Assembly: GCF_001956585.1 (NCBI RefSeq)
Contig: NZ_MSRR01000018.1
Location: forward strand, 104,606 to 168,605
Origin: Actinomyces naeslundii
Lineage (GTDB): Bacteria > Actinomycetota > Actinomycetes > Actinomycetales > Actinomycetaceae
Length of the DNA stretch: 64,000 bases
Reading direction: 5' to 3'
Shown here: positions 1 through 8,442 of the stretch, piece by piece
Position numbering within the stretch: position 1 is the first letter of the stretch
Layout of the letters: each line of letters begins with the position of its first letter
Program-made: the position numbers and the translations under genes
Notes under the pieces: generated by a model
Told to the model about the DNA's origin: nothing
Seen by the model: only the letters and a program-made list of their open reading frames with translations
Database searches by the model: none

Positions 1-36
1 GCCGCGAGGATGCGTTCATCTATCTGTGTTCCTTTC

Positions 37-1008
37 TTATCCGTCCTGCTGGGAGCGAGCAGTCGGGCTGGTGCCTGCCGAGGCGGGTTCGGCAGAAGGC
101 TGTGGTGCCGGACCTCCGGCAGAGTCGGCGCGAACGGCGGGGGCCGTAGCAGGGGCGGTGCCGGCCGGCGTGACCGCGCCCAGGTGACGGGGCACCACCA
201 TGGGGGTGCCTGCGACCGGGTCGGGAGCGATGACGGCCGCCAGTCCGAAGACCTCCTCGATGAGGTCCTCAGTGAGGATCCTGCGCGGGGAGCCGGTGAC
301 GCGGACCCGGCCGTCGTGCATGACGATCATGTGCTCGGCGCAGCGCGCGGCCTGGTTGAGGTCGTGCAGGACGGCCACCACCGTGCGTCCGTCGGCGTTG
401 AGACGGCGGCACAGCTGGAGGATGTCGACCTGGTGGGCCAGGTCGAGGAAGGTGGTGGGCTCGTCCAGGAGGATCGTCTCGGTGCCCTGGGCCAGGGCCA
501 GGGCGATCCACACGCGCTGACGCTGGCCACCGCTGAGCTCATCGACGGGGCGGGCGGCCAGGTCGGTGACCCCCACCATCTCCATGGCCTCCTCAACGGC
601 CGCCCGGTCCTCTTGCGACCACTGGCGGAACAGGCCCTGGTGGGGGAAGCGACCGCGGGCCACGAGGTCGCGCACCAGCATGCCGCCGGGCACGACGGCG
701 CTCTGGGGCAGCAGGCCGACCCTGCGGGCCACCTCCTTGGTACCCAGGCGGACGATGTCAGCGCCATCGAGGAGAACCGCCCCTCGGGTGGGCCGGTGCA
801 GACGGGCCAGGGCGCGCAGCAGCGTGGACTTCCCACAGGCGTTGGGCCCCACGATGGCGGTGAAGACGCCGGCCGGGACGTCGACGTCGAGGTCACGGGA
901 GACCACGTGGCTCTCGTAAGCGATGGTCGCACCCCGGGCGGCCAGCCGAGCCTCGGAGGCAGCTGGTCCGGCGCCGGCGTTCAGATCGGTGGAGAGCAAG
1001 TCGGTCAC
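37..1008 (-). CDS. Iron-siderophore ABC transporter ATP-binding protein (FecE/FepC type)
   Basis: This is the cytoplasmic ATPase that would power uptake of ferric siderophore, or a related chelate, through the two upstream permeases. The 323-residue protein has Walker A GPNACGKST at about 54-62, signature LSGGQRQRV and Walker B ETILLDEPTT. Its tail of about 60 residues is Ala/Pro-rich, so it is longer than the usual 250-270. I chose the GTG at 1008: it sits behind AAGGAG and overlaps the stop of the preceding permease as GTGA, so translation is probably coupled. No substrate-binding lipoprotein gene is visible; it may lie left of the window or elsewhere. The substrate is inferred from the permease family and the DtxR-like box. 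A vitamin B12 or heme chelate is possible. Confidence 0.9.
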   Translation of the reverse strand: MTDLLSTDLNAGAGPAASEARLAARGATIAYESHVVSRDLDVDVPAGVFTAIVGPNACGKSTLLRALARLHRPTRGAVLLDGADIVRLGTKEVARRVGLLPQSAVVPGGMLVRDLVARGRFPHQGLFRQWSQEDRAAVEEAMEMVGVTDLAARPVDELSGGQRQRVWIALALAQGTETILLDEPTTFLDLAHQVDILQLCRRLNADGRTVVAVLHDLNQAARCAEHMIVMHDGRVRVTGSPRRILTEDLIEEVFGLAAVIAPDPVAGTPMVVPRHLGAVTPAGTAPATAPAVRADSAGGPAPQPSAEPASAGTSPTARSQQDG

Positions 1009-2123
1009 AGGGATCTCCTTCCGCGCGCCGCCACGGTCAGCGCCACCATGAGGTAGAGCCCGCCGACGGCGTTGGTCACCACACTCGCGGGCATCGACTC
1101 GAGCAGCAGCTGGCTGAGCAGGTCGGCGCCCGCCAGCAGGAGGCTCCCGGTCAGGCCGGATACCAGCAGCGGGGGCTGAGGGGAGCCGGTGAGGAGGCGG
1201 GCCAGATGGGGCGCTACGAGGGCCACGAAGCCGATGGGGCCGGCCGCCATCGTCACCACGGCCACCAGCACGGTGCCCAGCAGGACGAGGAGGGCGCTGG
1301 CGCGGCGGGTGGGGCTGCCCAGGATGGTGGCCACCTGCTCCCCCAGGGACAGGACCCGCAGGTGCCGGGAGGCCAGCAGGGTGAGGGTCACGGTGACCCC
1401 GATGGCCAGGCAGATCGGGGTGACTACCGGCCACCGGGCGGCCCCGAGGCTGCCGGTGATGGCCTTGAGGGCGCCCAGGCCCTCGTCGTCGTCGACCCGC
1501 ACCAGGAGCCAGCGGTTGACGGAGACGAGCATGGAGCTGATGGCGATCCCCACGAGGATGAAGCGCAGGCCGGTGAATCCGCCGCGCAGGGAGACGAGGT
1601 AGGTCACCACCCCTACGGCGGCCCCGCCGATGAAGGAGGCCAGGGAGGTGGACAGCATGGAGCCGGGCAGGAGCAGGACGCTGACCAGGATCCCGGTCTG
1701 CGCGCCCGTGCTGAAGCCGATGAGGTCGGGTGATCCCAGGGGGTTGCGGGTGATGGTCTGGAAGACGGCGCCGGCCACGCCCAGGGCCAGGCCCGCCACG
1801 AGCCCCAGCAGGATCCGGGGCAGCTTCCACGTGACGACGACGACCTGGACGATCCTGCGCCCCCGCCCCTGGAGCGCGTCGATGACCTCCTGGGTGGAGA
1901 CGGTGAGCTTTCCCAGGCGCAGGGCGGCCACGGCCACCGCGAGGCCGAGCGCCAGCAGCATGAGGCCGATGAGGACGTGTCGAGGGCTGATGAGCACGGA
2001 CCAACGGCCGACGACGATCCACAGGCGTCCGCCGTCGGTCCCCACGTGGAGACGACGGCGCGGGCCGGCAGCGGCGGGAGGACGCACCGCAGCGGCGGCA
2101 CGGTTCAGTCTGATTCCCCTCAT
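1005..2123 (-). CDS. FecCD-family siderophore ABC permease (second subunit)
   Basis: Integral membrane subunit of the iron-chelate importer, 372 residues with about nine hydrophobic segments. It carries FecCD hallmarks such as GLALGVAGAVFQTITRNPLG and GPIGFVALVAPHLARLL, the latter near the loop that contacts the ATPase. The ATG at 2123 overlaps the stop of the upstream permease by 4 bp (ATGA), which fixes the start. The hydrophilic N-terminus of about 50 residues, rich in Arg and Ala, is longer than in typical FecD. It lies in a coupled three-gene operon with the genes at 2120-3193 and 37-1008. The family is clear; the substrate is not determined. Confidence 0.92.
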   Translation of the reverse strand: MRGIRLNRAAAAVRPPAAAGPRRRLHVGTDGGRLWIVVGRWSVLISPRHVLIGLMLLALGLAVAVAALRLGKLTVSTQEVIDALQGRGRRIVQVVVVTWKLPRILLGLVAGLALGVAGAVFQTITRNPLGSPDLIGFSTGAQTGILVSVLLLPGSMLSTSLASFIGGAAVGVVTYLVSLRGGFTGLRFILVGIAISSMLVSVNRWLLVRVDDDEGLGALKAITGSLGAARWPVVTPICLAIGVTVTLTLLASRHLRVLSLGEQVATILGSPTRRASALLVLLGTVLVAVVTMAAGPIGFVALVAPHLARLLTGSPQPPLLVSGLTGSLLLAGADLLSQLLLESMPASVVTNAVGGLYLMVALTVAARGRRSL

Positions 2124-3193
2124 GAGGCCCGGTCCTTCATCCGCAGGACCATGAGCAGCAGGACGGGCGAGCCCACGAAGGCCGTCAGCAGACCGACCTG
2201 CATCTCGCCGGGGCGGGCCAGGACGCGCCCCAGCACGTCGGCGGCCAGGACGACGACAGGACCGCCCAGCGCGCACAGCGCCACGATCCAGCCCCGGTGG
2301 GGTCCCATGAGCCAGGAGGCCGTCAGCGGGGCCATGAGCCCGACGAACCCGATGGGGCCGGCGACCGTGGTGGCGGTGGCGCACAGGAGCGTGATGACCA
2401 CCAGGCTCAGACCCCGCACGAGGCCGACCCGGGTGCCCAGGGCGGCGGCGACGTCGTCGCCCAGGGCGATGTTGTCCAGGGCGCCGGCCAGGAGGAGGGC
2501 CGCGCCGGCTCCCAGGACCACGAGGAGCGTCATCGGCAGCAGGGGGATATCGGCGCGGGTCAGGGAGCCGACCTCCCAGTCGATGAAGGTGCGGAACAGG
2601 TTCGGCATCGCCAGCACGACGCCGCGGATGACCGCCCCGGCGAAGGCCGAGAAGGCAACGCCGATAAGCACCAGACGCACCGGCGAGGAGGTTGAGCCAC
2701 CGATCATCCCGATGACCTGGACGAGCGCGGTGGCGGTCAGGGCGCCACCGGCCGCCAGAAGGAGCTGACCGGGGACCGGGAGCACGCCGAGCGCTGCGGT
2801 ACCCAGGACGATGCCCAGCGAGGCACCGGCGTTGACGCCGAGCAGCCCGGGCTCGGCCAGGGGGTTGCGGGTGACGGCCTGCATGATCGCGCCGGCCACC
2901 GCCAGGGCGGCGCCCACGAGCACGCCGATGATGGTGCGCTGCACGCGCAGGACGTTGATGTTGTAGGAGACGTTGGAGGCGTCCGGGTGGAGCAGGTAGT
3001 GGGCGACCTGGTCTGCGGGGATCCTGGAGGAGCCGACGAACAGGGAGGCCAGGACGCACAGGGCCAGCAGCGCGACGGCAGCCAGGAGGATGGCCGGACG
3101 GCGTGCGACCACGCGAGCACTCACCTCCGCCACTCTCTGAGAACGGGAGCGAGGACGGCCCCGAGGACCCCGATCGGCATCTACTCTCCCCAC
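2120..3193 (-). CDS. FecCD-family siderophore ABC permease (first subunit)
   Basis: First gene of the iron-chelate import operon, a 357-residue polytopic membrane protein. Family motifs include GAALAVAGAIMQAVTRNPLA, EPGLLGVNAGASLGIVLG and GPIGFVGLMAPLTA. The HAPHLAR-type motif of its partner is replaced by LTASWLMG here, which is a mild divergence. The start is uncertain. GTG 3193 has no clear Shine-Dalgarno site but lies just downstream of the DtxR-like box; GTG 3124 would remove 23 Arg-rich residues. The gene is transcribed divergently from the padR operon and coupled by ATGA to the next permease. Confidence 0.88.
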   Translation of the reverse strand: MGRVDADRGPRGRPRSRSQRVAEVSARVVARRPAILLAAVALLALCVLASLFVGSSRIPADQVAHYLLHPDASNVSYNINVLRVQRTIIGVLVGAALAVAGAIMQAVTRNPLAEPGLLGVNAGASLGIVLGTAALGVLPVPGQLLLAAGGALTATALVQVIGMIGGSTSSPVRLVLIGVAFSAFAGAVIRGVVLAMPNLFRTFIDWEVGSLTRADIPLLPMTLLVVLGAGAALLLAGALDNIALGDDVAAALGTRVGLVRGLSLVVITLLCATATTVAGPIGFVGLMAPLTASWLMGPHRGWIVALCALGGPVVVLAADVLGRVLARPGEMQVGLLTAFVGSPVLLLMVLRMKDRAS

Positions 3194-3204
3194 GTCACAT
3201 GTAC

Positions 3205-3223
3205 AAAGGTAAACCTAACCTAA
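3205..3223 (-). promoter_or_regulatory. DtxR/IdeR-type iron box
   Basis: Read on the minus strand, the site is TTAGGTTAGGTTTACCTTT. It matches 15 of 19 positions of the established DtxR/IdeR consensus TTAGGTTAGGCTAACCTAA, with a perfect left half. It sits 12 bp upstream of the GTG start of the first permease, where a bound repressor would block the promoter. Fe(II)-dependent repression of the importer is therefore the expected control. The operator call follows from sequence and position only. Confidence 0.8.
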
Positions 3224-3353
3224 AAGGTGGGGTGATGTCTGTCAAACCTGGACTGACCTGTCGTTTTAATCATCGCACCAGCACCACCCAACAGAAGGAC
3301 GGGGCCGAGCACATCCTCCTCACGGAGTATGTCGCACGTGTATACACTCAGCG

Positions 3354-3359
3354 TATAGT
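3354..3359 (+). promoter_or_regulatory. Candidate -10 box of the padR operon
   Basis: TATAGT ends 7 bp before the ATG at 3367, which would place transcription start at or next to the start codon and give a leaderless mRNA. The surrounding sequence holds two related TATA-containing arms (GTATACAC and GCGTATAG) and could be the operator for PadR autoregulation. No convincing -35 box is visible. Confidence 0.45.
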
Positions 3360-3366
3360 CGTGAGC

Positions 3367-3891
3367 ATGGAATCCAGACTCATTCTTCTTGGCCTGCTCA
3401 GCGCCGGACCTGGGCACGGATACGACCTCAAGCGATCCTGGGACCACTGGTTCGCCGCCTCCAAGCCGCTGGCCTACGGCCAGGTCTACGCCACGCTCGC
3501 CCGCCTGGTGCGCGACGGGCTCATCACCCAGATCGAGACCGAGCCCGGAGCCGGCCCGGAGCGCAAGCGCTACGAGGTCACCGACGCCGGACGCCAGAGC
3601 GTCGAGCAGTGGCTCCTGACCCCCGTCGCCCCGGCCGGCGACGTCCAGGCCGACATTTTCGCCAAGACCGTCATCGCCCTCATGCTCGACGACGACGCCG
3701 GGCGCCTCCTCGACCTCCAGCGCGCCGAGCACATGGCGCGCATGCGCGAGCTGACCCGCCTCAAGCAGGACGGCGACCTGCGCACGGTGCTGCTGGCCGA
3801 CCACGCCCTGTTCCATATCGAGGCCGATCTGCGCTGGATGGAGACCACTGCGGCCCGCCTGGGCGAGCTGCGAGCGGAGGTACGCTCATGA
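3367..3891 (+). CDS. PadR-family transcriptional regulator
   Basis: A 174-residue winged-helix regulator. The N-terminal PadR domain begins MESRLILLGLLSAGPGHGYD and continues with the family pattern around AYGQVYATLARLVRDGLI and RKRYEVTDAG. The C-terminal alpha-helical (Vir_act-like) part would mediate dimerisation. PadR proteins commonly repress a linked drug-efflux gene, and here the gene is coupled by an ATGA overlap to an ABC ATPase and its permease. It probably senses the transporter's substrate. Start ATG 3367 matches the family start; GTG 3361, in frame, would add two residues. Confidence 0.9.
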   Translation: MESRLILLGLLSAGPGHGYDLKRSWDHWFAASKPLAYGQVYATLARLVRDGLITQIETEPGAGPERKRYEVTDAGRQSVEQWLLTPVAPAGDVQADIFAKTVIALMLDDDAGRLLDLQRAEHMARMRELTRLKQDGDLRTVLLADHALFHIEADLRWMETTAARLGELRAEVRS

Positions 3892-4730
3892 GTGCCACCA
3901 CTGTCACGGCCGCCGGCGTCGACCCCGCTCCTGGACAGGGCGAGGCACACCCGCCGGGCGAGGTCATCATGCGCGCCCGCGGCCTGGAGATGAGCTTCGG
4001 GCGGACCCACGCGCTGCGCGGCGTCGACCTGGATCTCCTGGCCGGTGAGGTCCTGGCCGTGACCGGCCCGTCGGGCTCGGGCAAGTCCACCCTCCTGCAC
4101 GTCATGGCCGGGGTCCTCGTGCCCGACGCCGGAAGCGTCAGCTACCACGGAGGCAAGTCGCCTGGAGGCGGCGCGACGGACGTCGCTGAAGACATCGCTG
4201 TGAACATCGCTGTGCTGGACGAGGCCGCCCGCAGCCGCCTGCGCCTGAACGAGTTCGGCTTCATCTTCCAGTTCGGCCAGCTCCTGCCGGACCTCTCCGC
4301 CCTGGACAACGTCACCATCCCCCTGCTCCTGGCCGGCACCCCGCGCAGAAGGGCGCTGGCCCAGGCCCGCGAGGCCCTGGGCGAGCTGGGACTGAGCGAG
4401 CACCTGGACAAGCGCCCCACCCAGCTCTCGGGCGGGCAGGCTCAGCGGGCCGCCGTCGCCCGGGCGCTGGTGACCGGTCCGCGCATCCTCTTCGCCGATG
4501 AGCCCACCGGTTCCCTGGACTCCCTGGCCGCCGAGCGAACCATGGAGGTGCTGCTGGCCTCGGTACGCTCCCGCGGCGCCAGCCTGGTCATCATCACCCA
4601 TGACGCGCGCGTCGCCGCCTACGCCGACCGGGAGGTCACCGTGCGTGACGGCCGTGTCGGGCCCGGCGCCACACGGGCCGGTTCCGGCCCGAGCGCGCCC
4701 AGGCACGCCGCCACCGGGAGCCGGTCATGA
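3888..4730 (+). CDS. ABC transporter ATPase (LolD/MacB type) with a microrepeat insertion
   Basis: Cytoplasmic ATPase of an FtsX-type ABC system, 280 residues. It has Walker A GPSGSGKST, signature LSGGQAQR and Walker B ILFADEPTG followed by SLDSL. Between Walker A and the Q-loop (FIFQ) there is an insertion of about 16 residues. It is encoded partly by three imperfect 12-bp tandem repeats at 4179-4214 that translate as DVAE, DIAV and NIAV. The gene lies between padR and the permease with 4-bp overlaps on both sides, so the three form a single coupled operon. The likely role is export of, or resistance to, a peptide antibiotic or another compound; the substrate is unknown. Confidence 0.9.
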   Translation: MSATTVTAAGVDPAPGQGEAHPPGEVIMRARGLEMSFGRTHALRGVDLDLLAGEVLAVTGPSGSGKSTLLHVMAGVLVPDAGSVSYHGGKSPGGGATDVAEDIAVNIAVLDEAARSRLRLNEFGFIFQFGQLLPDLSALDNVTIPLLLAGTPRRRALAQAREALGELGLSEHLDKRPTQLSGGQAQRAAVARALVTGPRILFADEPTGSLDSLAAERTMEVLLASVRSRGASLVIITHDARVAAYADREVTVRDGRVGPGATRAGSGPSAPRHAATGSRS

Positions 4731-6940
4731 GCCGCATCGCCCTGACCCGTCTGCTCGTCGCCAACGACCGCTCCGCCCGGCGCCGCCTGGCCGGGATCGT
4801 CGCCGGCGTCATGGTGGGGGTGGCGCTGTTCCTCATGCTGCTGGCCGCCGCCCAGGCCTTCCCCGAGCGCAGCATGCGCTCCAGCTGGCCGTCCACGGCC
4901 CTCCTGCCCGGCCTCTCCCAGCAGTCGCGCCACACGGACCTCCAGCCCGACCACGTTCTGAAGGGCAGCGAGCTGGCCGTCGCCAGCAGCTCCGACGTCA
5001 CAGGCAGCAAGCCGATCACGGTCCTGCAGGTGGCCCTGCCGGAGTCGGGCACCACCTCGGTGAGGATCCCGGGCTCCGACGTCGTACCGAAGCAGGGCGA
5101 GTACCTGGCGTCGCCGGCTCTGGCCAAGCGCATCGCCTCCCTTCCCGCCGACCAGCTCGGCGACCGCTATGGCAGGCAGGTGGGCGTCCTGAGCCCTGAC
5201 GCCGTCGAGGGCCCGGACTCGCTCGTGGCCGTCGTCGGGACGGATCTGGGAACCGTGGCCTCCTCTCAGTCCTACATCCCTCCCCAGGTGGTCACCTCGT
5301 TCCAGGGCATCCCCTACGAGAACGAGGCGTATCGGATCGCCATGCTCATCGGCGCCATTGCGGTGCTCGTGCCCGCGCTGCTGCTCATCGGGATCGTCAC
5401 CGACCTGGGGGCGGCGCAGCGGGCCGAGCGCTTCGCCACCCTGCGCCTCATCGGGGCCACGCCTCAGCAGGTGGCCCGCACCGCGGCCCTCGAGATCGGG
5501 GCCACCACCTTCGTCGGCGCCCTGGCGGGCGTGGCGCTCTATCTGGCCATGATCCCTGTGGCCGCGCAGATCTCGCTGGGGTCGAGCAGCTTCTACCACT
5601 CCGACCTGCTGCGCTCACCGGTCAACGCGGTCCTCGCCGTCGCCGTCACCACGGCGGGAGCGGCGGCCGTGGCCTGGTGGCGCACGCGACGGGCCGACCT
5701 CGGCCCTCTGGGCGGGTCCCGCGAGCGTACCGAGCGTCGCCCCCGCCTCATCTCGCTGGCACCCGTGATACTGGGGACCGCGGGGCTGGTCAGCACCCCG
5801 GCGGTGGCCCACCAGAAGTCCGCACTGACCATCTACCTACTGCCCGCCTCCTTCCTGTGCGCGATGCTGGGGCTGCTGTGGGCCGGGCCGCTCCTGACCT
5901 GGTGGGTTGCGCGAGGAGGTCGGGCGCTGGCCCGATCGGCGGCGCAGGTCATCGGCTTCAACCGCATCACCCAACACCCTCGGGCGGTCTTCCGAGCGGT
6001 GGCGGGCGTCGTTATCGCCGTCTACGCCATGACGGTCTTCGCCGTCGCCATCACAGTCGCCGCGGGCACCCGCGACATCACTCAGGGCAACGGCCACTTG
6101 TCCCCCTCGACGCTTGAGGCCATCCCTGCGGTCAGCGACGAGGGCACCCTGGAAAGCGCCGTCGACCGGCTCGCCGCCGTCCCCGGGGTGACGACGGTCG
6201 CGGTAGGGAGGATGAGTGAAGACTCCAGGCAGGAGGGTCAGGTCATCCTCGAGGCCGACAAGGCGGAGGCCCTCGGAGCGCCGCACGTGGAATCTCCTAA
6301 CGGCGCGGTGAGCATCAGTACCCGGTGGCTGTATGAGAACACGGCCGCCTCGCCGTCACCGGTCAGTGCCGAGGAGCTGGCGACCGCCCGTGAGCAGGGC
6401 GCGCCCATCCTCCTCGTGGGCACCGACCCGGCCAGCCCCGGAGCCGTCGAGCGGGCCCGCACCTCCCTGGCCACCTCCGGACTGGTTCTGGGAACCTCCC
6501 CCTCCTCGCCCAGCTCGATCCAGAGCATCCAGGACAGCGCCATGGAGAACCAGTTCGCCCGGCTCGGCTACATCGGCATCCTCATCGCCGCGGGCATCTC
6601 CGCGGTCTCGCTCGGGGTCTCGACGGTGGCGGCGCTGCTGGGGCGCAGGCGGGTCCTCGGCCTGCTGCGGCTGGTCGGCATGCCGCCGGCGACGCTGCGC
6701 TCCATGGTCTCCTACGAGACGGTGCTGCCGGCGGCCACGGCTCTGGTCATGAGCATCGGCCTGGGCTGGTTGACCGCGTGGGCTCTGGTCGGCGGGGTCT
6801 CGGGCCGCCGTATCAGCTGGCCGGACGGAGGCTACTGGCTGGTGCTGGGAGCCTGCCTGGCACTGGTAGCGGTGGCGACCCTGGTCAGTGCCCGCTACGG
6901 CCGCCGCATGCTGACCGCCACCACCGTCCGATTCGAGTAG
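4727..6940 (+). CDS. FtsX-like ABC transporter permease
   Basis: A 737-residue membrane subunit for the preceding ATPase. It has an N-terminal membrane segment at about 20-40, an extracytoplasmic region, then FtsX-type transmembrane blocks. The first, around IAMLIGAIAVLVPALLLIG, is followed by the motif ERFATLRLIGATPQQV. The second, near the C-terminus, is followed by RRRVLGLLRLVGMPPATL. This duplicated architecture is typical of permeases paired with PadR- or two-component-controlled resistance ATPases. The ATG at 4727 overlaps the ATPase stop by 4 bp. It is followed by a palindromic repeat element rather than an obvious terminator. Confidence 0.88.
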   Translation: MSRIALTRLLVANDRSARRRLAGIVAGVMVGVALFLMLLAAAQAFPERSMRSSWPSTALLPGLSQQSRHTDLQPDHVLKGSELAVASSSDVTGSKPITVLQVALPESGTTSVRIPGSDVVPKQGEYLASPALAKRIASLPADQLGDRYGRQVGVLSPDAVEGPDSLVAVVGTDLGTVASSQSYIPPQVVTSFQGIPYENEAYRIAMLIGAIAVLVPALLLIGIVTDLGAAQRAERFATLRLIGATPQQVARTAALEIGATTFVGALAGVALYLAMIPVAAQISLGSSSFYHSDLLRSPVNAVLAVAVTTAGAAAVAWWRTRRADLGPLGGSRERTERRPRLISLAPVILGTAGLVSTPAVAHQKSALTIYLLPASFLCAMLGLLWAGPLLTWWVARGGRALARSAAQVIGFNRITQHPRAVFRAVAGVVIAVYAMTVFAVAITVAAGTRDITQGNGHLSPSTLEAIPAVSDEGTLESAVDRLAAVPGVTTVAVGRMSEDSRQEGQVILEADKAEALGAPHVESPNGAVSISTRWLYENTAASPSPVSAEELATAREQGAPILLVGTDPASPGAVERARTSLATSGLVLGTSPSSPSSIQSIQDSAMENQFARLGYIGILIAAGISAVSLGVSTVAALLGRRRVLGLLRLVGMPPATLRSMVSYETVLPAATALVMSIGLGWLTAWALVGGVSGRRISWPDGGYWLVLGACLALVAVATLVSARYGRRMLTATTVRFE

Positions 6941-6952
6941 CGGCGGTTCATG

Positions 6953-7074
6953 GTGTCCATATCGGTGACAAAGGCCTTGACCGGGCTCAGTTACGGAAAA
7001 GACAACCGCATGATTCCACGGTTCCTTTCGGCGGAGTGATGGCCTCGGAACTCCTTTGTCACCGATTTGGACAC
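6953..7074. repeat. TGTCC/GGACA palindromic element, copy 1
   Basis: A 120-bp core (6954-7073) begins TGTCC and ends GGACA. Its 21-nt arms are complementary at 20 of 21 positions (left arm TGTCCATATCGGTGACAAAG). An inner hairpin, AACCGCATGATTCCACGGTT, sits at core positions 44-63. Copy 3 (30302-30421) aligns without gaps, with the same inner hairpin at the same offset. Copies 2 and 4 share only the ends and the palindromic design. There is no T-tract and no clear target-site duplication. It could be a small mobile repeat or a structured RNA. Confidence 0.85.
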
Positions 7075-7150
7075 GAGTCCCTCCTTCACGTCCGGGCACC
7101 GGGGAGAACAACCCCCGGTGCCCGGAGCCGATCTGCGATAGAACAGGACC

Positions 7151-7888
7151 ATGACCGCAGGACGGACCGACACGGCCGCAGGCTCCTCCACCGCGGCCTC
7201 CCCGAGGCCGCCGGTCCTCACAGCACCGGACCTCAGCCGCCTGCGCGACGGCGCGGCCGATGAGCTGGCCGCCGGCGAGATGGTCGAGGACCTGCGGCTG
7301 GCCGAGGCGGACCTGAGCGGCGCGGGTCTGTCCGCGATCAGCCTGCTGAGCTGCCGGTTCTCGGAGGTCTTCGCCGACGACACCGATCTGACTGCGGCAC
7401 GGCTGGTCGACTGCCGCCTGGAGCGTCTGAGCTCCACCTACCTTCACAGCCCGCGCTCCACGTGGCGCGCGGTGGAGCTCACCGGCTCGCGCATCGGCGC
7501 CTGGGAGATCTACGACGCCGACCTCGAGTCCGTCCTCATTGAGGACTGCCGCCTCGGCTTCGCCAACCTCGCAGGGACCGTTCTGCGCGACATCCTCATC
7601 CGGAGCACCAGGATCGACGAGCTGGACCTGAGCGGCATCGAGGCCGAGCGGGTCCGCTTCGAGGACTGCCAGGTGGGCACGCTGCGCCTGCGCGGTGGGA
7701 GCCTGAGCGACGTCGACCTGCGGGGGCTGGAGATGAGGGTGGTCAGCGGCGTCGGTTCACTGGCCGGGGCGACTATCAGCGGCGAGCAGCTCACCGAGCT
7801 CGCGCCGCTCTTGGCGCAGCACCTGGGGCTGCGGGTCGAGGACCAGGACGACGGGCAGAATCCGATAACAGGGAGTAGGCGAGCATGA
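7151..7888 (+). CDS. Pentapeptide-repeat-like protein
   Basis: A 245-residue soluble protein with runs of A(D/N)LXX-type units, such as LAEADLSGAGLSAISLLSC, LIEDCRLGFANLAGTVLRD and LDLSGIEAERVRFEDC. These predict a right-handed beta-helix over roughly residues 45-210. The N-terminal 30 residues are Ser/Thr/Ala-rich. Such proteins are structural scaffolds, and some mimic DNA to protect gyrase, but nothing here identifies the partner. Its stop overlaps the DivIVA-like gene (ATGA), so the two are co-translated and may be functionally linked. Confidence 0.75.
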   Translation: MTAGRTDTAAGSSTAASPRPPVLTAPDLSRLRDGAADELAAGEMVEDLRLAEADLSGAGLSAISLLSCRFSEVFADDTDLTAARLVDCRLERLSSTYLHSPRSTWRAVELTGSRIGAWEIYDADLESVLIEDCRLGFANLAGTVLRDILIRSTRIDELDLSGIEAERVRFEDCQVGTLRLRGGSLSDVDLRGLEMRVVSGVGSLAGATISGEQLTELAPLLAQHLGLRVEDQDDGQNPITGSRRA

Positions 7889-8442
7889 CGCTACTGACAT
7901 CCGATGACGTCCTCAACGTGAAGTTCGATAGCACGAGACTCCGCGAGGGATACGTTCAGGACGAGGTCGACGAGCTCCTCGACGAGGTGACCACCACACT
8001 GCGGGGACTCGAGGAGCGCCTCGGAATGGGACCGGGAGCGACTACCGGTTCTCACCAGGAGGCGGAGATACTTCTGACCTCCCAGGACGTCAGGAACATA
8101 CGGTTCAAGACATCCAAGTTCCGAGAAGGGTACGAGCAGCCGGATGTCGACGCCTTCCTGGACACGGTCATCGCCACCATGGAGACCATGGAGGCCCGGC
8201 TGAACGGAAGTGTCTACGGGGCGGACACGAGCTACGGATCAGCGCCCGGGGCGTACGGGAACGCCGGCTACACCACCGGGGCAGGGACCGTCCCGGGAGC
8301 CGGCGGAGCGATGAGCGACCCGCAGTACGCCGAGGCGATCGCCCAGCGAGACCAATACATCGCCCAGCTTCAGCAGGAGAATGCCTACCTGCGCGCCGAG
8401 CTCGAGTCTGCCCAGCGCCGCCTGGGGACGACAGGGTCCTAG
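7885..8442 (+). CDS. Tandem DivIVA-domain protein
   Basis: A 185-residue protein with two DivIVA N-terminal-type modules, at about 4-45 (TSDDVLNVKFDSTRLREGY) and 65-105 (TSQDVRNIRFKTSKFREGY). A Gly/Ala/Tyr-rich linker at about 108-145 and a short C-terminal coiled coil (YIAQLQQENAYLRAELESAQ) follow. DivIVA modules bind curved membrane and organise polar growth or division proteins in Actinobacteria. A repeated module with so short a coiled coil is not the main Wag31-type DivIVA. Its stop overlaps the convergent rloB stop region by 4 bp. Confidence 0.82.
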   Translation: MTLLTSDDVLNVKFDSTRLREGYVQDEVDELLDEVTTTLRGLEERLGMGPGATTGSHQEAEILLTSQDVRNIRFKTSKFREGYEQPDVDAFLDTVIATMETMEARLNGSVYGADTSYGSAPGAYGNAGYTTGAGTVPGAGGAMSDPQYAEAIAQRDQYIAQLQQENAYLRAELESAQRRLGTTGS

